A DNA stretch of 64,000 nt from Thalassospira profundimaris WP0211 (GCF_000300275.1 NZ_AMRN01000001.1:248001-312000); one strand, 5' to 3'; shown: positions 16,505 through 27,099, counted from the stretch's first letter. Program-made: numbers and translations. Notes: a model not told the origin generated them from the letters alone.

Positions 16505-19500
16505 TCACTCCGCAGGCTGGTGTGTCTCAGCCTCATCAAGTGAACGAACATCGTTACGCCGGCCAATCATGCGTACAAGAACATAAAAGACCGGGGTCAG
16601 GATCAGGCCAAATATCGTCACGCCCAGCATGCCCGAGAACACGGCAATACCAATCGCGTGGCGCATCTCGGCACCGGCACCACTGGACAGAACCAGCGGG
16701 ACGACACCCATGATGAAGGCCAGAGAAGTCATCAGGATCGGGCGCAGACGAAGGCGGCTGGCCTCGATTGCGGCCTGAACGGTGCTGCGACCCTGATGTT
16801 CAAGTTCGCGGGCGAACTCGACAATCAGGATGGCGTTCTTTGATGCCAGTCCGGCCAGCACAAACAGGCTGATCTGGGTGAAGATGTTATTGTCACCCCC
16901 GAACAGATAGACACCAAAGATGGCAGACAGGATGCTCATCGGGACGATCAGGATCACCGCCAATGGCATGGTCAGGCTTTCATATTGCGCCGCCAGCACC
17001 AGGAACACGAGCAGGATACAGATCGGGAAGACAAAGATCGCAGTATTGCCGGCCAGGATCTGCTGATAGGTCAGCTCCGTCCATTCATAAGACATGCCCG
17101 GCGGCAGGGTTTCATCAAGGATCTTGGTGATCGCCGCCTGTGCATCGCCACTGGAATATCCAGGTGCCGCGTTGCCATTCAGATCGGCAGAACGGAACGC
17201 GTTATAGCGCATTGCCGTGTCCGGCCCGAATGTTTCGGAGACTGACAGCACAGAACCAAGCGGCACCATATCGCCGTCTGCGTTGCGCGTTTGCAGGCGC
17301 AGGATGTCATCGGGGCTTGAACGATATGGCTTGTCGGCCTGTGCAATCACCTGATAGGTGCGGCCAAAGGCGTTGAAGTCATTAACATACATAGACCCCA
17401 GATAGACCTGCATGGTCCGGAAGATCTCGTCAACCGGGATGCCAAGCTGCTGGACCTTGGTACGGTCAAGCGTTGCCTGAAGCTGCGGCACGTTGATGTT
17501 GTAGCTTGAAAACACACCGGTCAGTTCCGGTGCAGCCCATGCCTTGGCAAGGACCTGTTTCATCGCATCATCAAGCGCACGATAGCCCTGATCGGAACGA
17601 TCCTGTACTTGCAGCTTGAAGCCACCGACTGTGCCAAGCCCCTGCACCGGCGGTGCCGGGAAGATGGCGACAAAGGCCTCGTCAATCGCGGCGAATTTCT
17701 GCTGGAGCTTGCCGGCAATGGCAAGACCCGACAGATCATCGCTTTTGCGTTCGGCAAAATCCGTCAGAGTGACAAAGACGATGCCGGCACTTGAGCTGTT
17801 CACAAACCCATTGATCGAAAGCCCCGGGAAGGCCACAGCACTTTCAACACCGGGTTCGCGAAGCGCGATGTCAGACATTTCACGAATGACGTCTTCGGTC
17901 CGGTCCAGTGTGGCGCCCTGCGGCAGTTGGGCGAAGCTGACAAGATACTGCTTGTCCTGAAGCGGTACGAAGCCTGTCGGCAGGATCTGGAAACCCTGAT
18001 AGGTCGGGGCCAGAAGACCGACATAAAGCACCATCATGATGGCCTTCACGCCCAGCAGGCGTTTCACACCACCGGCGTAAAGATCGGTGCTACGGTTAAA
18101 GAACCGGTTGAAGGCACGGAAGAACCAGCCAAAGACAAAGTCCATAACGCGTGTCAGCCAATCTTTTGGCGCGTCGTGACTGCGCAGAAGCACAGCCGAC
18201 AAGGCCGGGCTCAGTGTCAGTGAGTTGACGGTGGAAATGATCGTGGCAATGGCGATGGTCAGGGCAAATTGCTGATAGAACTGGCCGGTCAGGCCGGAAA
18301 TAAAGGCAATCGGCACAAACACACCGGTGATGACAAGCGAGGTCGCAATGATCGGCCCGGTCACTTCGCGCATGGCAGCAACCGTTGCATCGCGCGGTGA
18401 AAGACCACGTTCGATGTTTCGTTCAACGTTTTCGACGACGACAATCGCATCATCGACCACGATTCCGATGGCCAGGATCAAGCCAAACAGCGACAGGACG
18501 TTGATCGAAAAGCCCATCAAAAGCATCAGCGCAAAGGTACCGATGATCGATACCGGCACGGCCAACAACGGAATGATCGAGGCACGCCATGTCTGCAAGA
18601 ACACTGTTACCACGACAACCACGAGGGCGACCGCCTCAAGCAATGTCATAATGACCGACTTGATCGAACCACGGACAAACACCGTCGGGTCATAGACAAT
18701 CGAGTAGTCCAGATCGTCGGGGAAGCTTTGTTTGAGTTCTTCCATGGTGGCGCGGACGTTGCTTGAAATATCAAGCGCGTTCGAGCCCGGCGATGCAAAG
18801 ATCGGGATCGCCACCGCCGGCTTGTTATCAAGCAGGGAACGCAGCGCATATTGCTGGGCTTCCATTTCGATGCGCGCAACATCGCCCAAACGCGTAATCG
18901 TGCCATCAGTTTCACGTTTGATGATGATGTTTTCGAACTCTTCCGGGCTTTCCAGGCGGCCGCTGATATTGATCGGCAACTGGAACTGCACGCCAGTGTC
19001 ATAGGGTGCACCACCGATAATGCCGGCTGCCACCTGAACGTTCTGGCTTTGGATGGCTGAAACCACCTCGCCCGCGGTCAGGTTACGTTCGGCAACCTTG
19101 TCCGGATTGAGCCAGACACGCATGGCATAGTCGCCCGAACCAAACAGCCCGACCTGCCCGACACCGGTGATACGCGCCAGACGGTCACGCACATTCAGCG
19201 TCGCGTAGTTCCGCAGATACAGCATGTCATAGCGTTCATTGGGCGAACGCAAATGCACAACCATGGTCAGATCAGGCGAACGTTTGGACACCGTCACGCC
19301 AAGCTGGCGCACGATATCAGGCAGGCGCGGCTCGGCCTGCGAAACACGGTTCTGGACCTTTTGCTGGGCCAGATCCGGGTCGGTGCCAATTTCAAACGTC
19401 ACCGTCAGGGACAGATTGCCGTCGGTGGTGGCCAGTGAGTTGATATAAAGCATCCCCTCAACCCCGTTGATCTGTTCTTCAAGCGGGGAGGCAACGGTTT

Positions 19501-19684
19501 CGGAAATCTCGGCCGGGTTTGCACCGGGGAATTTGGCTTCGACCACAACGGTTGGCGGCACGACTTCCGGATATTCGGAAATCGGCAAACGCCACATGGC
19601 AATCAGGCCCGCCAACAAGATCAGGACGGACAGGACGCCAGCAAAGATCGGGCGATCCACAAAAAAGCGGGAAAGATTCTGCAT
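16505..19684 (-). CDS. acrB: RND multidrug efflux transporter (AcrB/MexB-like)
   Basis: The 1059-residue inner-membrane pump is of the HAE1 family. TM1 is at about residues 10-28, the proton-relay pair Asp-Asp is in GIVVDDAIVVVENVERN, and twelve TM segments enclose two large periplasmic loops. Length matches AcrB/MexB (about 1050). It forms trimers that use the proton motive force to extrude drugs through a tripartite channel. The start ATG 19684 follows AAGG and lies 38 bases past the adaptor gene, in one operon. No outer-membrane TolC gene is adjacent, so a TolC encoded elsewhere must be used. Confidence 0.95.
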   Translation of the reverse strand: MQNLSRFFVDRPIFAGVLSVLILLAGLIAMWRLPISEYPEVVPPTVVVEAKFPGANPAEISETVASPLEEQINGVEGMLYINSLATTDGNLSLTVTFEIGTDPDLAQQKVQNRVSQAEPRLPDIVRQLGVTVSKRSPDLTMVVHLRSPNERYDMLYLRNYATLNVRDRLARITGVGQVGLFGSGDYAMRVWLNPDKVAERNLTAGEVVSAIQSQNVQVAAGIIGGAPYDTGVQFQLPINISGRLESPEEFENIIIKRETDGTITRLGDVARIEMEAQQYALRSLLDNKPAVAIPIFASPGSNALDISSNVRATMEELKQSFPDDLDYSIVYDPTVFVRGSIKSVIMTLLEAVALVVVVVTVFLQTWRASIIPLLAVPVSIIGTFALMLLMGFSINVLSLFGLILAIGIVVDDAIVVVENVERNIERGLSPRDATVAAMREVTGPIIATSLVITGVFVPIAFISGLTGQFYQQFALTIAIATIISTVNSLTLSPALSAVLLRSHDAPKDWLTRVMDFVFGWFFRAFNRFFNRSTDLYAGGVKRLLGVKAIMMVLYVGLLAPTYQGFQILPTGFVPLQDKQYLVSFAQLPQGATLDRTEDVIREMSDIALREPGVESAVAFPGLSINGFVNSSSAGIVFVTLTDFAERKSDDLSGLAIAGKLQQKFAAIDEAFVAIFPAPPVQGLGTVGGFKLQVQDRSDQGYRALDDAMKQVLAKAWAAPELTGVFSSYNINVPQLQATLDRTKVQQLGIPVDEIFRTMQVYLGSMYVNDFNAFGRTYQVIAQADKPYRSSPDDILRLQTRNADGDMVPLGSVLSVSETFGPDTAMRYNAFRSADLNGNAAPGYSSGDAQAAITKILDETLPPGMSYEWTELTYQQILAGNTAIFVFPICILLVFLVLAAQYESLTMPLAVILIVPMSILSAIFGVYLFGGDNNIFTQISLFVLAGLASKNAILIVEFARELEHQGRSTVQAAIEASRLRLRPILMTSLAFIMGVVPLVLSSGAGAEMRHAIGIAVFSGMLGVTIFGLILTPVFYVLVRMIGRRNDVRSLDEAETHQPAE

Positions 19685-19722
19685 GTTTTTCAGCCTTGCT
19701 TTAAAGCGCAGTCACACATCGA

Positions 19723-20898
19723 TTACGATGCGGAGGCCTGCAGAATTTCCGGCGCGACAGGCATACCCGGCCGAACCTTCATGATGCCATTGACGATCAC
19801 CAGATCACCTTCGTTCAAACCCGACGTCACAATGCGCATGCCATTAATTTCCGAACCCAGCGTTACCTGACGATAGGCAACCGTATTGTCGGGTTCGACA
19901 ACATAGACAAACTTGCGGTCCTGATCGGTGCTGACAGCTTCTGGCGAGACCATGATGACGTTGCTTTTGGCCAATGTGCCGACCTCAAGGCTGGCAAAGG
20001 TGCCGGGCAGAAGACTGCCATCAAGGTTATCAAACAGCGCACGGGTCCGGATGGTGCCGGTCCGCGGATCAATGCGGTTGTCAAAGCTGTGCACGTGACC
20101 AGACACATGACGACCATTCGACAACGTCATATTGACCGGAATGGTTTGGGCAGCAGCATCGACTTTGCCGCTGTCGCCAAGACTTGCAAAGAAGGTCTGC
20201 TCATCCAGGTCGAAGTCGGCATAGATTTTACCGGTGGAAACAATCGTGGTCAGGATCGGGGCATTGGGACCGGCATTGACCTGGTTGCCGACCGTCAGCT
20301 CAACCCGGCTGACACGGCCATTGATCGGTGCTTTGACATAGGCGTGATCAAGCTGGATTTCCGCCAGTTCAAGCTTGGCCTTGGCGCGGCTTACGTCACT
20401 TTGGGCAACCTGATGGGCGCTGAGACGTTCGTCATAAACGCGCTTGGAAACCGTGCCGTTGGAAACGAGTTTTTCGGCGCGTTCCTTTTCCTTTTTCGCA
20501 AGCGACAGGTTCTGCTGGGCGGCGGCCAGTTCGGCGCGGGCTTCGTCGACCGCGGCCTGATAACTGCGCGGGTCAATCACGGCAAGGATATCGCCCTCGT
20601 TGACCAACTCACCGTCTTCAAAAAGGATTTCGACAATCGCACCACTGACCTGCGGGCGCAGTTGCACTTCTTCAACCGCACTCAGACGGCCGGAAAAGTT
20701 GCTCCAGAGGCGGACAGATTGCGTTTTGACACCCGATACGGTGACCGGGGTTGCCGGAGGGGCTGCTTGTTCGGTTTGAACCGCGACCTCATCAGCGGCG
20801 GATCCGGTGATATGCAGACCATATCCACCGGCGGCAGCAACCAGCGCCAAGGCGGCAGCTGGCAGCAAAATTTTGCGTTTTGATCGAGACTGCATCAT
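19723..20898 (-). CDS. acrA: RND efflux periplasmic adaptor (AcrA/MexA-like)
   Basis: The 391-residue membrane fusion protein links the RND pump to the outer-membrane channel. The N-terminal segment (about residues 9-27) is a membrane anchor with no lipobox Cys. Lipoyl-like halves flank a coiled-coil hairpin at about 100-165, rich in Ala, Lys and Glu. The beta-barrel domain contains LRPQVSGAIVEI and VNAGPNAPILTTI. I use ATG 20898 behind GGAAG; an upstream extension to 20976 would run through the operator. It is expressed with acrB, probably under TetR control from the palindrome 57 bases upstream. Confidence 0.94.
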   Translation of the reverse strand: MMQSRSKRKILLPAAALALVAAAGGYGLHITGSAADEVAVQTEQAAPPATPVTVSGVKTQSVRLWSNFSGRLSAVEEVQLRPQVSGAIVEILFEDGELVNEGDILAVIDPRSYQAAVDEARAELAAAQQNLSLAKKEKERAEKLVSNGTVSKRVYDERLSAHQVAQSDVSRAKAKLELAEIQLDHAYVKAPINGRVSRVELTVGNQVNAGPNAPILTTIVSTGKIYADFDLDEQTFFASLGDSGKVDAAAQTIPVNMTLSNGRHVSGHVHSFDNRIDPRTGTIRTRALFDNLDGSLLPGTFASLEVGTLAKSNVIMVSPEAVSTDQDRKFVYVVEPDNTVAYRQVTLGSEINGMRIVTSGLNEGDLVIVNGIMKVRPGMPVAPEILQASAS

Positions 20899-20954
20899 TC
20901 CATCTTCCAAATAGGTTACGCCGCGCACAGGCAGCACGTTTGGAAGAAAAATGG

Positions 20955-20968
20955 ATACCGATCGGTAT
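20955..20968. promoter_or_regulatory. TetR-type operator upstream of acrA
   Basis: The perfect 14-bp palindrome ATACCGATCGGTAT lies 57 bases upstream of the acrA start, between tetR and acrA. It is closely related to the site in front of tetR itself. Confidence 0.7.
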
Positions 20969-21033
20969 GTTTGCAAGTGAATTTAGAGAAAAAAGTGAAC
21001 TATTTTCTCTAGACAACGAAATTTTCAGGGGAT

Positions 21034-21672
21034 TTAGGCGGCTGTTTCCGCGTCTACATCCCTGTATTTGCATTGTAAATTAAGGATTCGGCAGATGCCG
21101 TTGCGAATGTCAGACCGAACGGTATCAAGATCGTTGAAAACCTGGCCATAGGTCAGCAAACCGTGAACATACTGGAAAATCAATCGCGCCAAAGTTGTGG
21201 CGTCGCCATCTTCACCCAGCATGCCCTCGCCTTTAAGGCCGCGCACCATGGACGCCAGATATTTGATCTGCTCTTCGGCAAGTTCGCGTGAACAGGCCTG
21301 GATCGGCTCATCTTCCGGCCCGACCTGACCACCGGCGGTAAAAATCGGGCAGACACAGACTTCGTTTTCCCCGGGGACGGCATAGCGTTCCTGCTTGTTG
21401 CAAATGAGCTCGATATAGCTGTTAAGCTGCTCGAGCGGCGGGACGTCCGGGGAAAAGATGGCGCGAAGCTCGTCCTTGCCCTTTTCCCAATGATGGCGGG
21501 CGGCTGCGGCAAACAGCTCCGCCTTGCTGTCAAAGTGATGATAGAACGCACCCTTTGTTACCCCGGCATGCTTGCATACATCACTGACGCCAACGTCGTG
21601 GTAACTGCGTGTTGCCAATAGCTCCATCGCCGTTTCAAGCAGCTTGATCCGGGTTTCTGTGGCGTTCCTCAT
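21034..21672 (-). CDS. TetR family repressor of the efflux operon
   Basis: The 212-residue regulator has an N-terminal TetR helix-turn-helix (about residues 8-52: DVCKHAGVTKGAFYHHFDSKAEL) and a ligand-binding C-terminus. The inducer pocket region contains an unusual Cys cluster (ICNKQE, CVCPIF, ACSREL). It belongs to the AcrR/TtgR-like group that represses adjacent RND pumps. It lies on the same strand immediately upstream of acrA, and related palindromes precede both genes, implying autoregulation plus pump control. Start ATG 21672. Confidence 0.9.
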   Translation of the reverse strand: MRNATETRIKLLETAMELLATRSYHDVGVSDVCKHAGVTKGAFYHHFDSKAELFAAAARHHWEKGKDELRAIFSPDVPPLEQLNSYIELICNKQERYAVPGENEVCVCPIFTAGGQVGPEDEPIQACSRELAEEQIKYLASMVRGLKGEGMLGEDGDATTLARLIFQYVHGLLTYGQVFNDLDTVRSDIRNGICRILNLQCKYRDVDAETAA

Positions 21673-21709
21673 AACATTAACCTGTTTTGTTTATATGTCT
21701 CAGATATAC

Positions 21710-21723
21710 ATACCGGTTGGTAT
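21710..21723. promoter_or_regulatory. Second TetR-type operator, upstream of tetR
   Basis: ATACCGGTTGGTAT matches the acrA-side site at 12 of 14 positions and is a near-palindrome. It lies 38 bases upstream of the repressor start codon. Confidence 0.6.
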
Positions 21724-21905
21724 TTTTCAAGGAATACACCGGCAACATTTTGATCCCATCATATAATAATGGCAGCAGAATGACAGGATTTCCCATTAAT
21801 TTCCGTGATCTAGCGCAAATCACGCTGCATCGCCTTTTTTGCCAATCGGCGGTATGTTTTCTCAACGACGCGCTATGAGCACAGGCCATTGATTGAGAAT
21901 AAAAG

Positions 21906-21930
21906 AAGGGCGCCTGTAACGGGCGCCCTT
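21906..21930 (-). terminator. Terminator after the NAD-GDH gene
   Basis: The stem AAGGGCGCC / GGCGCCCTT with a seven-base loop is followed on the minus strand by CTTTTATT. It lies past the end of the glutamate dehydrogenase gene. Confidence 0.82.
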
Positions 21931-21968
21931 CCAGTTTTTAAAAACAAAGTCTTCCGACCTCTCAGACG

Positions 21969-24900
21969 TCAGGCCCCGATCAGGGCGCGGATCTGACGGT
22001 TGGCCACCGTGATCATGGCAAGATCGATCTGACCGGCTGAACGCAGTTCGTTGATCAAATCATCACAACGTGCACAGCCACGCTGACGATCTTGCACCCA
22101 GATATCGACAAGGTCGGAGCCGGACGAGCCTTTTTTGCCCGCAGCCAGAACCGAACGGGTCAGTTCGCGCTGATGCCCGAACAGATCGTCGATCACGGCC
22201 GCCCGTGCCAGTTTCTGCCAATGGGTATCGGCTTCGATCGACTCGGCAGCAGAGCGCATCAGGCCCAACTGGAAACGTGCGCCGACTGCAAAGTAGGTGG
22301 CCGACACTTCGATCACATCGCGACCGGTTGCCTCGGCGATACGAACCACGTCACAGATCGCCACCAACTGGGTCGCAGACGCCACACGCCAGGCGAGGTC
22401 GTCGGGGACACCTTGGGCGACCAGCGATTTGGCCTTTTGTTCCAGCGCCTTGCGTGCAGCAGCATCCTCGGGGACGATTTCATCAAAGCTTTCAATCACC
22501 TTGGAAACCGCCGGGCGGAACATCTCGATCTTTGCGCCGACATTAAGCTCCTCGCAATTGCGCAGGAACCACTGGGTGACATCGTTCACCATGCGATTGA
22601 TTTCGCGGAACATGCTGGTCTGAAGTTTCGCCAGCACGACGTTATCAAGCGCCTCGATGCCTTCCCACATTTCGCGCAGCCCAAAGACAGACCGCGTGAT
22701 CAGATAACCGCGCGACACATCAACTGCCGTCATGCCGGTGGCTTCCATCATGTCGTGGACGAACGTACCGCCGACCCGATTGACCAGACTGTTGGTCGCC
22801 ACGGTCGCAATGATTTCGCGTCTCAGACGATGGTTTGAAATCGCGTTTGCGTATTTCTTGCGAAGCGGTGTCGGGAAATAGCGCACCAGTTCCTCGACCA
22901 GAACCGGATCATCGGGCAAGTCGGATTCAAGGATTTCGTCATAAAGCCACAGCTTTGCATAAGGCATCAGAACCGAGACTTCCGGGCGGGTCAGACCTTC
23001 ATGCGCGTTGGCGCGACGGCTGAGTTCCTCGTCATCGGGAAGGTATTCAATCTCGCGGTTCAGGCGCCCTTCGCGTTCGAGCATGCGGATCAAACGGACC
23101 TGTGCATCAAGAATATCGGCCTTTTCGGCGTCGGCATTCGAGATGGCCTGGCTTTGCAGATAGTTATCGCGCAGCACCAGTTCGCCGACTTCGTCGGTCA
23201 TGTCGACAAGCAGCTTGTTGCGTTGCTTTTCGGTCATGTCGCCGGCCGCAACCACCTCGCCCACGAGGATCTTGATATTAACCTCGTGGTCCGAGCAGTT
23301 GACACCCGCCGCATTATCGATCGCATCGGTGTTAAGGCGACCACCGGCGTGGGCGTATTCGATACGGCCCCGCTGGGTCGCACCAAGGTTTGCCCCCTCG
23401 CCAATAACCTTTGCGTGGACTTCGCGACCATTGATGCGGATGGCATCGTTGGCACGATCACCAGCATCGGCATTGGTTTCAAGACTGGACTTGATATAGG
23501 TCCCGATCCCGCCAAACCACAAAAGTTCGACATCGGATTTCAGGATGGCCTTCATCATATCAGCCGGGGTGACCTTGCCACTATCTAGTCCGAGGACTTT
23601 GCGGACCTCGGGTGACGGATCAAGGGTCTTGGCCTTGCGATCAAAGATGTCGCCACCCTTGGACAGGACCTTTTTGTCATAGTCGGTCCAGCTTGAGCGC
23701 GGCATGTCAAACAGGCGTTTGCGCTCAGCAAAGCTTTTGGCCGGGTCCGGGTCAGGATCGACAAAAATGTGCATGTGGTTAAACGCCGCAACGAGCTTGA
23801 TCTGCTCTGACAGCAGCATGCCATTGCCAAACACGTCACCCGACATATCGCCGACACCGGCCACGGTAAACGGCGTGGTCTGGATATTCTTGCCCATTTC
23901 GCGGAAGTGGCGTTTGACCGACTCCCACGCACCACGGGCGGTAATGCCCATTTTCTTGTGGTCATAGCCCTGTGAGCCGCCCGATGCGAATGCATCGTCA
24001 AGCCAGAAGCCATAATCACGGGCGACGCCATTGGCGATGTCCGAGAAGGTCGCCGTGCCCTTGTCAGCCGCAACAACCAGATAGGGATCATCGTCATCGA
24101 GACGCACAACGCGTTTTGGCGGCACGATTTCACCGGCAACGATATTGTCGGTAATGTCGAGCATCCCGCTCATCAGCGTTTTGTAGCAGGCAATGCCTTC
24201 CTCAAGGAACGCTTCACGCGTGCCATCGACCGGTGGACGTTTGACGACAAAACCGCCCTTGGAGCCGACCGGGACGATGACCGCATTCTTGACCATCTGG
24301 GCTTTGACCAGACCGAGGATTTCGGTACGGAAATCTTCCTGACGGTCTGACCAGCGAATGCCGCCGCGGGCCACCGGACCACCGCGCAGATGGACGGCCT
24401 CAACCCGCGGGGAATAGACAAAGATTTCGCGCCACGGACGCGGCAGTGGCAAATCTTCGATCACGGCCGAATTGAACTTGACCGACAGATAGGATTTCGG
24501 ATTTCCGTCCGCATCGTGCTGGAAGAAGTTGGTCCGAAGGGTCGACTGCACCAAGTTCAGGAAGGCGCGCAAGATGCGGTCTTCATCCGGATTCATCACG
24601 TCTTCGAGGCGGCTGATGATGTCAGCCTCAATCGCTGCGACCTCGTCACCCTTGGCCGGATCGCGATCCGGATCAAAGCGCGCAATAAACAGCGACACCA
24701 GAGCGGATGCCAGCGCCGGATTGTTGGCGAGCGTCTTGGCCATATAAGCCTGCGAGAAAGCCGATCCGGTCTGGCGGGTATAGCGGGCATAGGCCCTTAG
24801 GATCACCACTTCACGCCAATTCAGATTGCCCAGCAGCACAAGGCGGTTAAACGCATCGTTTTCAACTTCACCATGCCAGATGCGGACAAACAGTTCCTGG

Positions 24901-26804
24901 AACTTGTTGCGCACATCATGGAGGCTGAATTCGCCGTCGACCTCGACCCCGAAATCATGAATGCGAACATCAATCCCGACGTCACGCGGACTGACCGTGA
25001 AGGGATTTTCGGTAATGACCTTAAGCCCCATGTTCTCCAACATAGGCAGGACATCCGAAAGCGGCACCGGCGCACCGGGATTATAGATCTTGAAGCGCAG
25101 TTCGTTTTCGGCAGCCTCGATCGGGCGATAAAGATTTACCCGCAGGTCATTAGCATTAATGACCTCCTCGATGCGTTCAATATCAAGCTCGGCACTTTCG
25201 ACCGTGAAGCGTTCACGATATTCCGTCGAGAAGCTTTCACCATAGCGTCGATGCAGTGCCAGACCGCGTTCCTCACCCAGTTCACGCACAAGGACCTGAC
25301 GCAGGGTATCGGACCAGTCACGGGCCACCTCGACCAGCTGGCGTTCGATATCGGCCACACTGTATTCGGGAAGCTCGCCCGGGTTGGTTTTGACCAAAAG
25401 GTGCAAACGCGCAAGCGGGCTATCGCCGATCAGGGTGTAGTGCGCCGTAACCTTGCCATCGAAGGCGTTTTCAATCACGGTCTGGAACTTCAGGCGCAGC
25501 TTGGTGGTAAAGCGATCGCGCGGGCAGAACAGCTGACAGGAGACAAACCGTTCAAACGCATCGCGGCGCACGAACAACGCAATGCGTTGACGTTCCTGCA
25601 AATGCAGGATGCCCATGCATGTATGATAAAGATCGTCTAGATCGACCTGGAACAGCTCGTCACGCGGATAGGTTTCCAGAATGTTGACCAGTGCCTTGCC
25701 ATCGTGACTTGCTGGCGGGAAACCGGCACGTTTGACGGTTTCGGCAAGCTTCATACGCAGAAGCGGGATCAGACGCGGGGACAGGTTATAGGCGACCGAA
25801 GTAAACAGGCCGACGAACAGGTGCTGACCAACGACCTTGCCCTTGGCATCGAACTGTTTGACGACAATCGTATCAAGATGCACTGGACGGTGAACCGTCG
25901 ACTGCTTGTTGGCCTTGGTCACCATCAGCAGGTTCGGCTTGGCGACGAAATCCTGTACCTCGGCTGAAAGGTTGCCAATCTGGCGCAACTCATCAAAGAC
26001 GTGGGTTCCTTCGCGCGACAGAATGCCGAGCTGATTTTTGACCTCGACATCGACCGGGCCCTTTTTGCCAGCATTTTTAAAGCTGTATTCCCGATATCCT
26101 AGGAAGGTGAAGTGGTCGTTGTGCAGCCATCCAAGGAAGTCCTGCACCTCGCGCCGGTCCTCGTCTGGCGCGCCTGCCTTGACATCGCCAATCTCATCAA
26201 GAACTTCGGTGACCTTTTTAAGCATCGGCTGCCAGTCGCGCACAGCAAGTGCGACATCGGTCAGGCTGTTTTCAAGTGCGTCATGGACCTTGGCCAGAAC
26301 GTCCTTGTCGGTCTGCTCGTCGATTTCGACATGCATGACCGATTCTCGCGGATCATTGGTTTCTTCAACGCTGGCAACACGTTGCAATTCACCCTTGTCA
26401 TCACGGGCAATGCGCATGATCGGGTGGATGACAAGATGAACGGTCAGATCAAGCTCATGCAGGGCGGCTGTCACCGAGTCCACCAGGAACGGCATATCGG
26501 TATTGTTGATTTCGATCACTGTGTGATCCGACGTCCAGCCATGTTCTTCGAGATCGGGGTTATAGACCCGGATTTTGGCCGTATCGGCCGAGGGGCGCTT
26601 TTGCGCGAATTTGTAAAGTGTAAGTGCCGCGCCATAAAGCGAGTCGACCGAGCGACCCGCCATGTCGTCAGGCGGAACATCCTTATAAAAAAGGCGAACG
26701 AATGCTTCTGCACCCTTCGCCGTTTCACCAGACATTCGTTGATGGATCTTTTCGACAACCTTGTCGATGACTTCCCGCTTTGGGTCGCCGTTTCGGGCTT
26801 TCAT
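21969..26804 (-). CDS. gdhB: Large NAD-specific glutamate dehydrogenase (180-kDa class)
   Basis: The 1611-residue enzyme oxidatively deaminates glutamate to 2-oxoglutarate and ammonia with NAD, mainly for amino-acid catabolism. The N-terminal about 700 residues are regulatory (ACT-like) domains. The catalytic core follows, with RGGIRWSDRQEDFRTEILGL and VPVGSKGGFVVKR, which carry the substrate-binding lysines. The nucleotide-binding part and a long C-terminal helical domain come next. Length fits the Pseudomonas and Streptomyces type (about 1620-1650). I use ATG 26804 behind AAGGGAAA; a longer frame to 26879 has no better site. Allosteric control by aspartate or arginine is known for relatives, not shown here. 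Confidence 0.94.
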   Translation of the reverse strand: MKARNGDPKREVIDKVVEKIHQRMSGETAKGAEAFVRLFYKDVPPDDMAGRSVDSLYGAALTLYKFAQKRPSADTAKIRVYNPDLEEHGWTSDHTVIEINNTDMPFLVDSVTAALHELDLTVHLVIHPIMRIARDDKGELQRVASVEETNDPRESVMHVEIDEQTDKDVLAKVHDALENSLTDVALAVRDWQPMLKKVTEVLDEIGDVKAGAPDEDRREVQDFLGWLHNDHFTFLGYREYSFKNAGKKGPVDVEVKNQLGILSREGTHVFDELRQIGNLSAEVQDFVAKPNLLMVTKANKQSTVHRPVHLDTIVVKQFDAKGKVVGQHLFVGLFTSVAYNLSPRLIPLLRMKLAETVKRAGFPPASHDGKALVNILETYPRDELFQVDLDDLYHTCMGILHLQERQRIALFVRRDAFERFVSCQLFCPRDRFTTKLRLKFQTVIENAFDGKVTAHYTLIGDSPLARLHLLVKTNPGELPEYSVADIERQLVEVARDWSDTLRQVLVRELGEERGLALHRRYGESFSTEYRERFTVESAELDIERIEEVINANDLRVNLYRPIEAAENELRFKIYNPGAPVPLSDVLPMLENMGLKVITENPFTVSPRDVGIDVRIHDFGVEVDGEFSLHDVRNKFQELFVRIWHGEVENDAFNRLVLLGNLNWREVVILRAYARYTRQTGSAFSQAYMAKTLANNPALASALVSLFIARFDPDRDPAKGDEVAAIEADIISRLEDVMNPDEDRILRAFLNLVQSTLRTNFFQHDADGNPKSYLSVKFNSAVIEDLPLPRPWREIFVYSPRVEAVHLRGGPVARGGIRWSDRQEDFRTEILGLVKAQMVKNAVIVPVGSKGGFVVKRPPVDGTREAFLEEGIACYKTLMSGMLDITDNIVAGEIVPPKRVVRLDDDDPYLVVAADKGTATFSDIANGVARDYGFWLDDAFASGGSQGYDHKKMGITARGAWESVKRHFREMGKNIQTTPFTVAGVGDMSGDVFGNGMLLSEQIKLVAAFNHMHIFVDPDPDPAKSFAERKRLFDMPRSSWTDYDKKVLSKGGDIFDRKAKTLDPSPEVRKVLGLDSGKVTPADMMKAILKSDVELLWFGGIGTYIKSSLETNADAGDRANDAIRINGREVHAKVIGEGANLGATQRGRIEYAHAGGRLNTDAIDNAAGVNCSDHEVNIKILVGEVVAAGDMTEKQRNKLLVDMTDEVGELVLRDNYLQSQAISNADAEKADILDAQVRLIRMLEREGRLNREIEYLPDDEELSRRANAHEGLTRPEVSVLMPYAKLWLYDEILESDLPDDPVLVEELVRYFPTPLRKKYANAISNHRLRREIIATVATNSLVNRVGGTFVHDMMEATGMTAVDVSRGYLITRSVFGLREMWEGIEALDNVVLAKLQTSMFREINRMVNDVTQWFLRNCEELNVGAKIEMFRPAVSKVIESFDEIVPEDAAARKALEQKAKSLVAQGVPDDLAWRVASATQLVAICDVVRIAEATGRDVIEVSATYFAVGARFQLGLMRSAAESIEADTHWQKLARAAVIDDLFGHQRELTRSVLAAGKKGSSGSDLVDIWVQDRQRGCARCDDLINELRSAGQIDLAMITVANRQIRALIGA

Positions 26805-27084
26805 GACCAATTTCCCTTTTTCCCGGCTCTGTTTACCAGAACCGAAACACCGATCTTTGCGACCGGTGTCACACACCACTGATTTGTCTCGTTATTTGGG
26901 AAGGAAAGCAGGAATTTCCACCATAGACCCACCTGGAAATCCCCTGTGTCCCTTCACGCTTACACATAACGGATCATCTGCCTAAAAACTATGCTTCTGC
27001 ACAAAAAAAATTCATTTAACCAATAAGCTAGCCTTTGGTTGCCATATCGTCGGTGGACATGAACTGTCACAGAATTTTGCACTT

Positions 27085-27099
27085 TTTTGCGGCGCAAAA
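27085..27099. promoter_or_regulatory. Palindrome upstream of fabI
   Basis: TTTTGCG-G-CGCAAAA is a perfect 7-bp inverted repeat around one base, 75 bases before the fabI start. Just downstream, TACACT resembles a -10 element. It may be an operator for a fatty-acid regulator. Confidence 0.45.
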
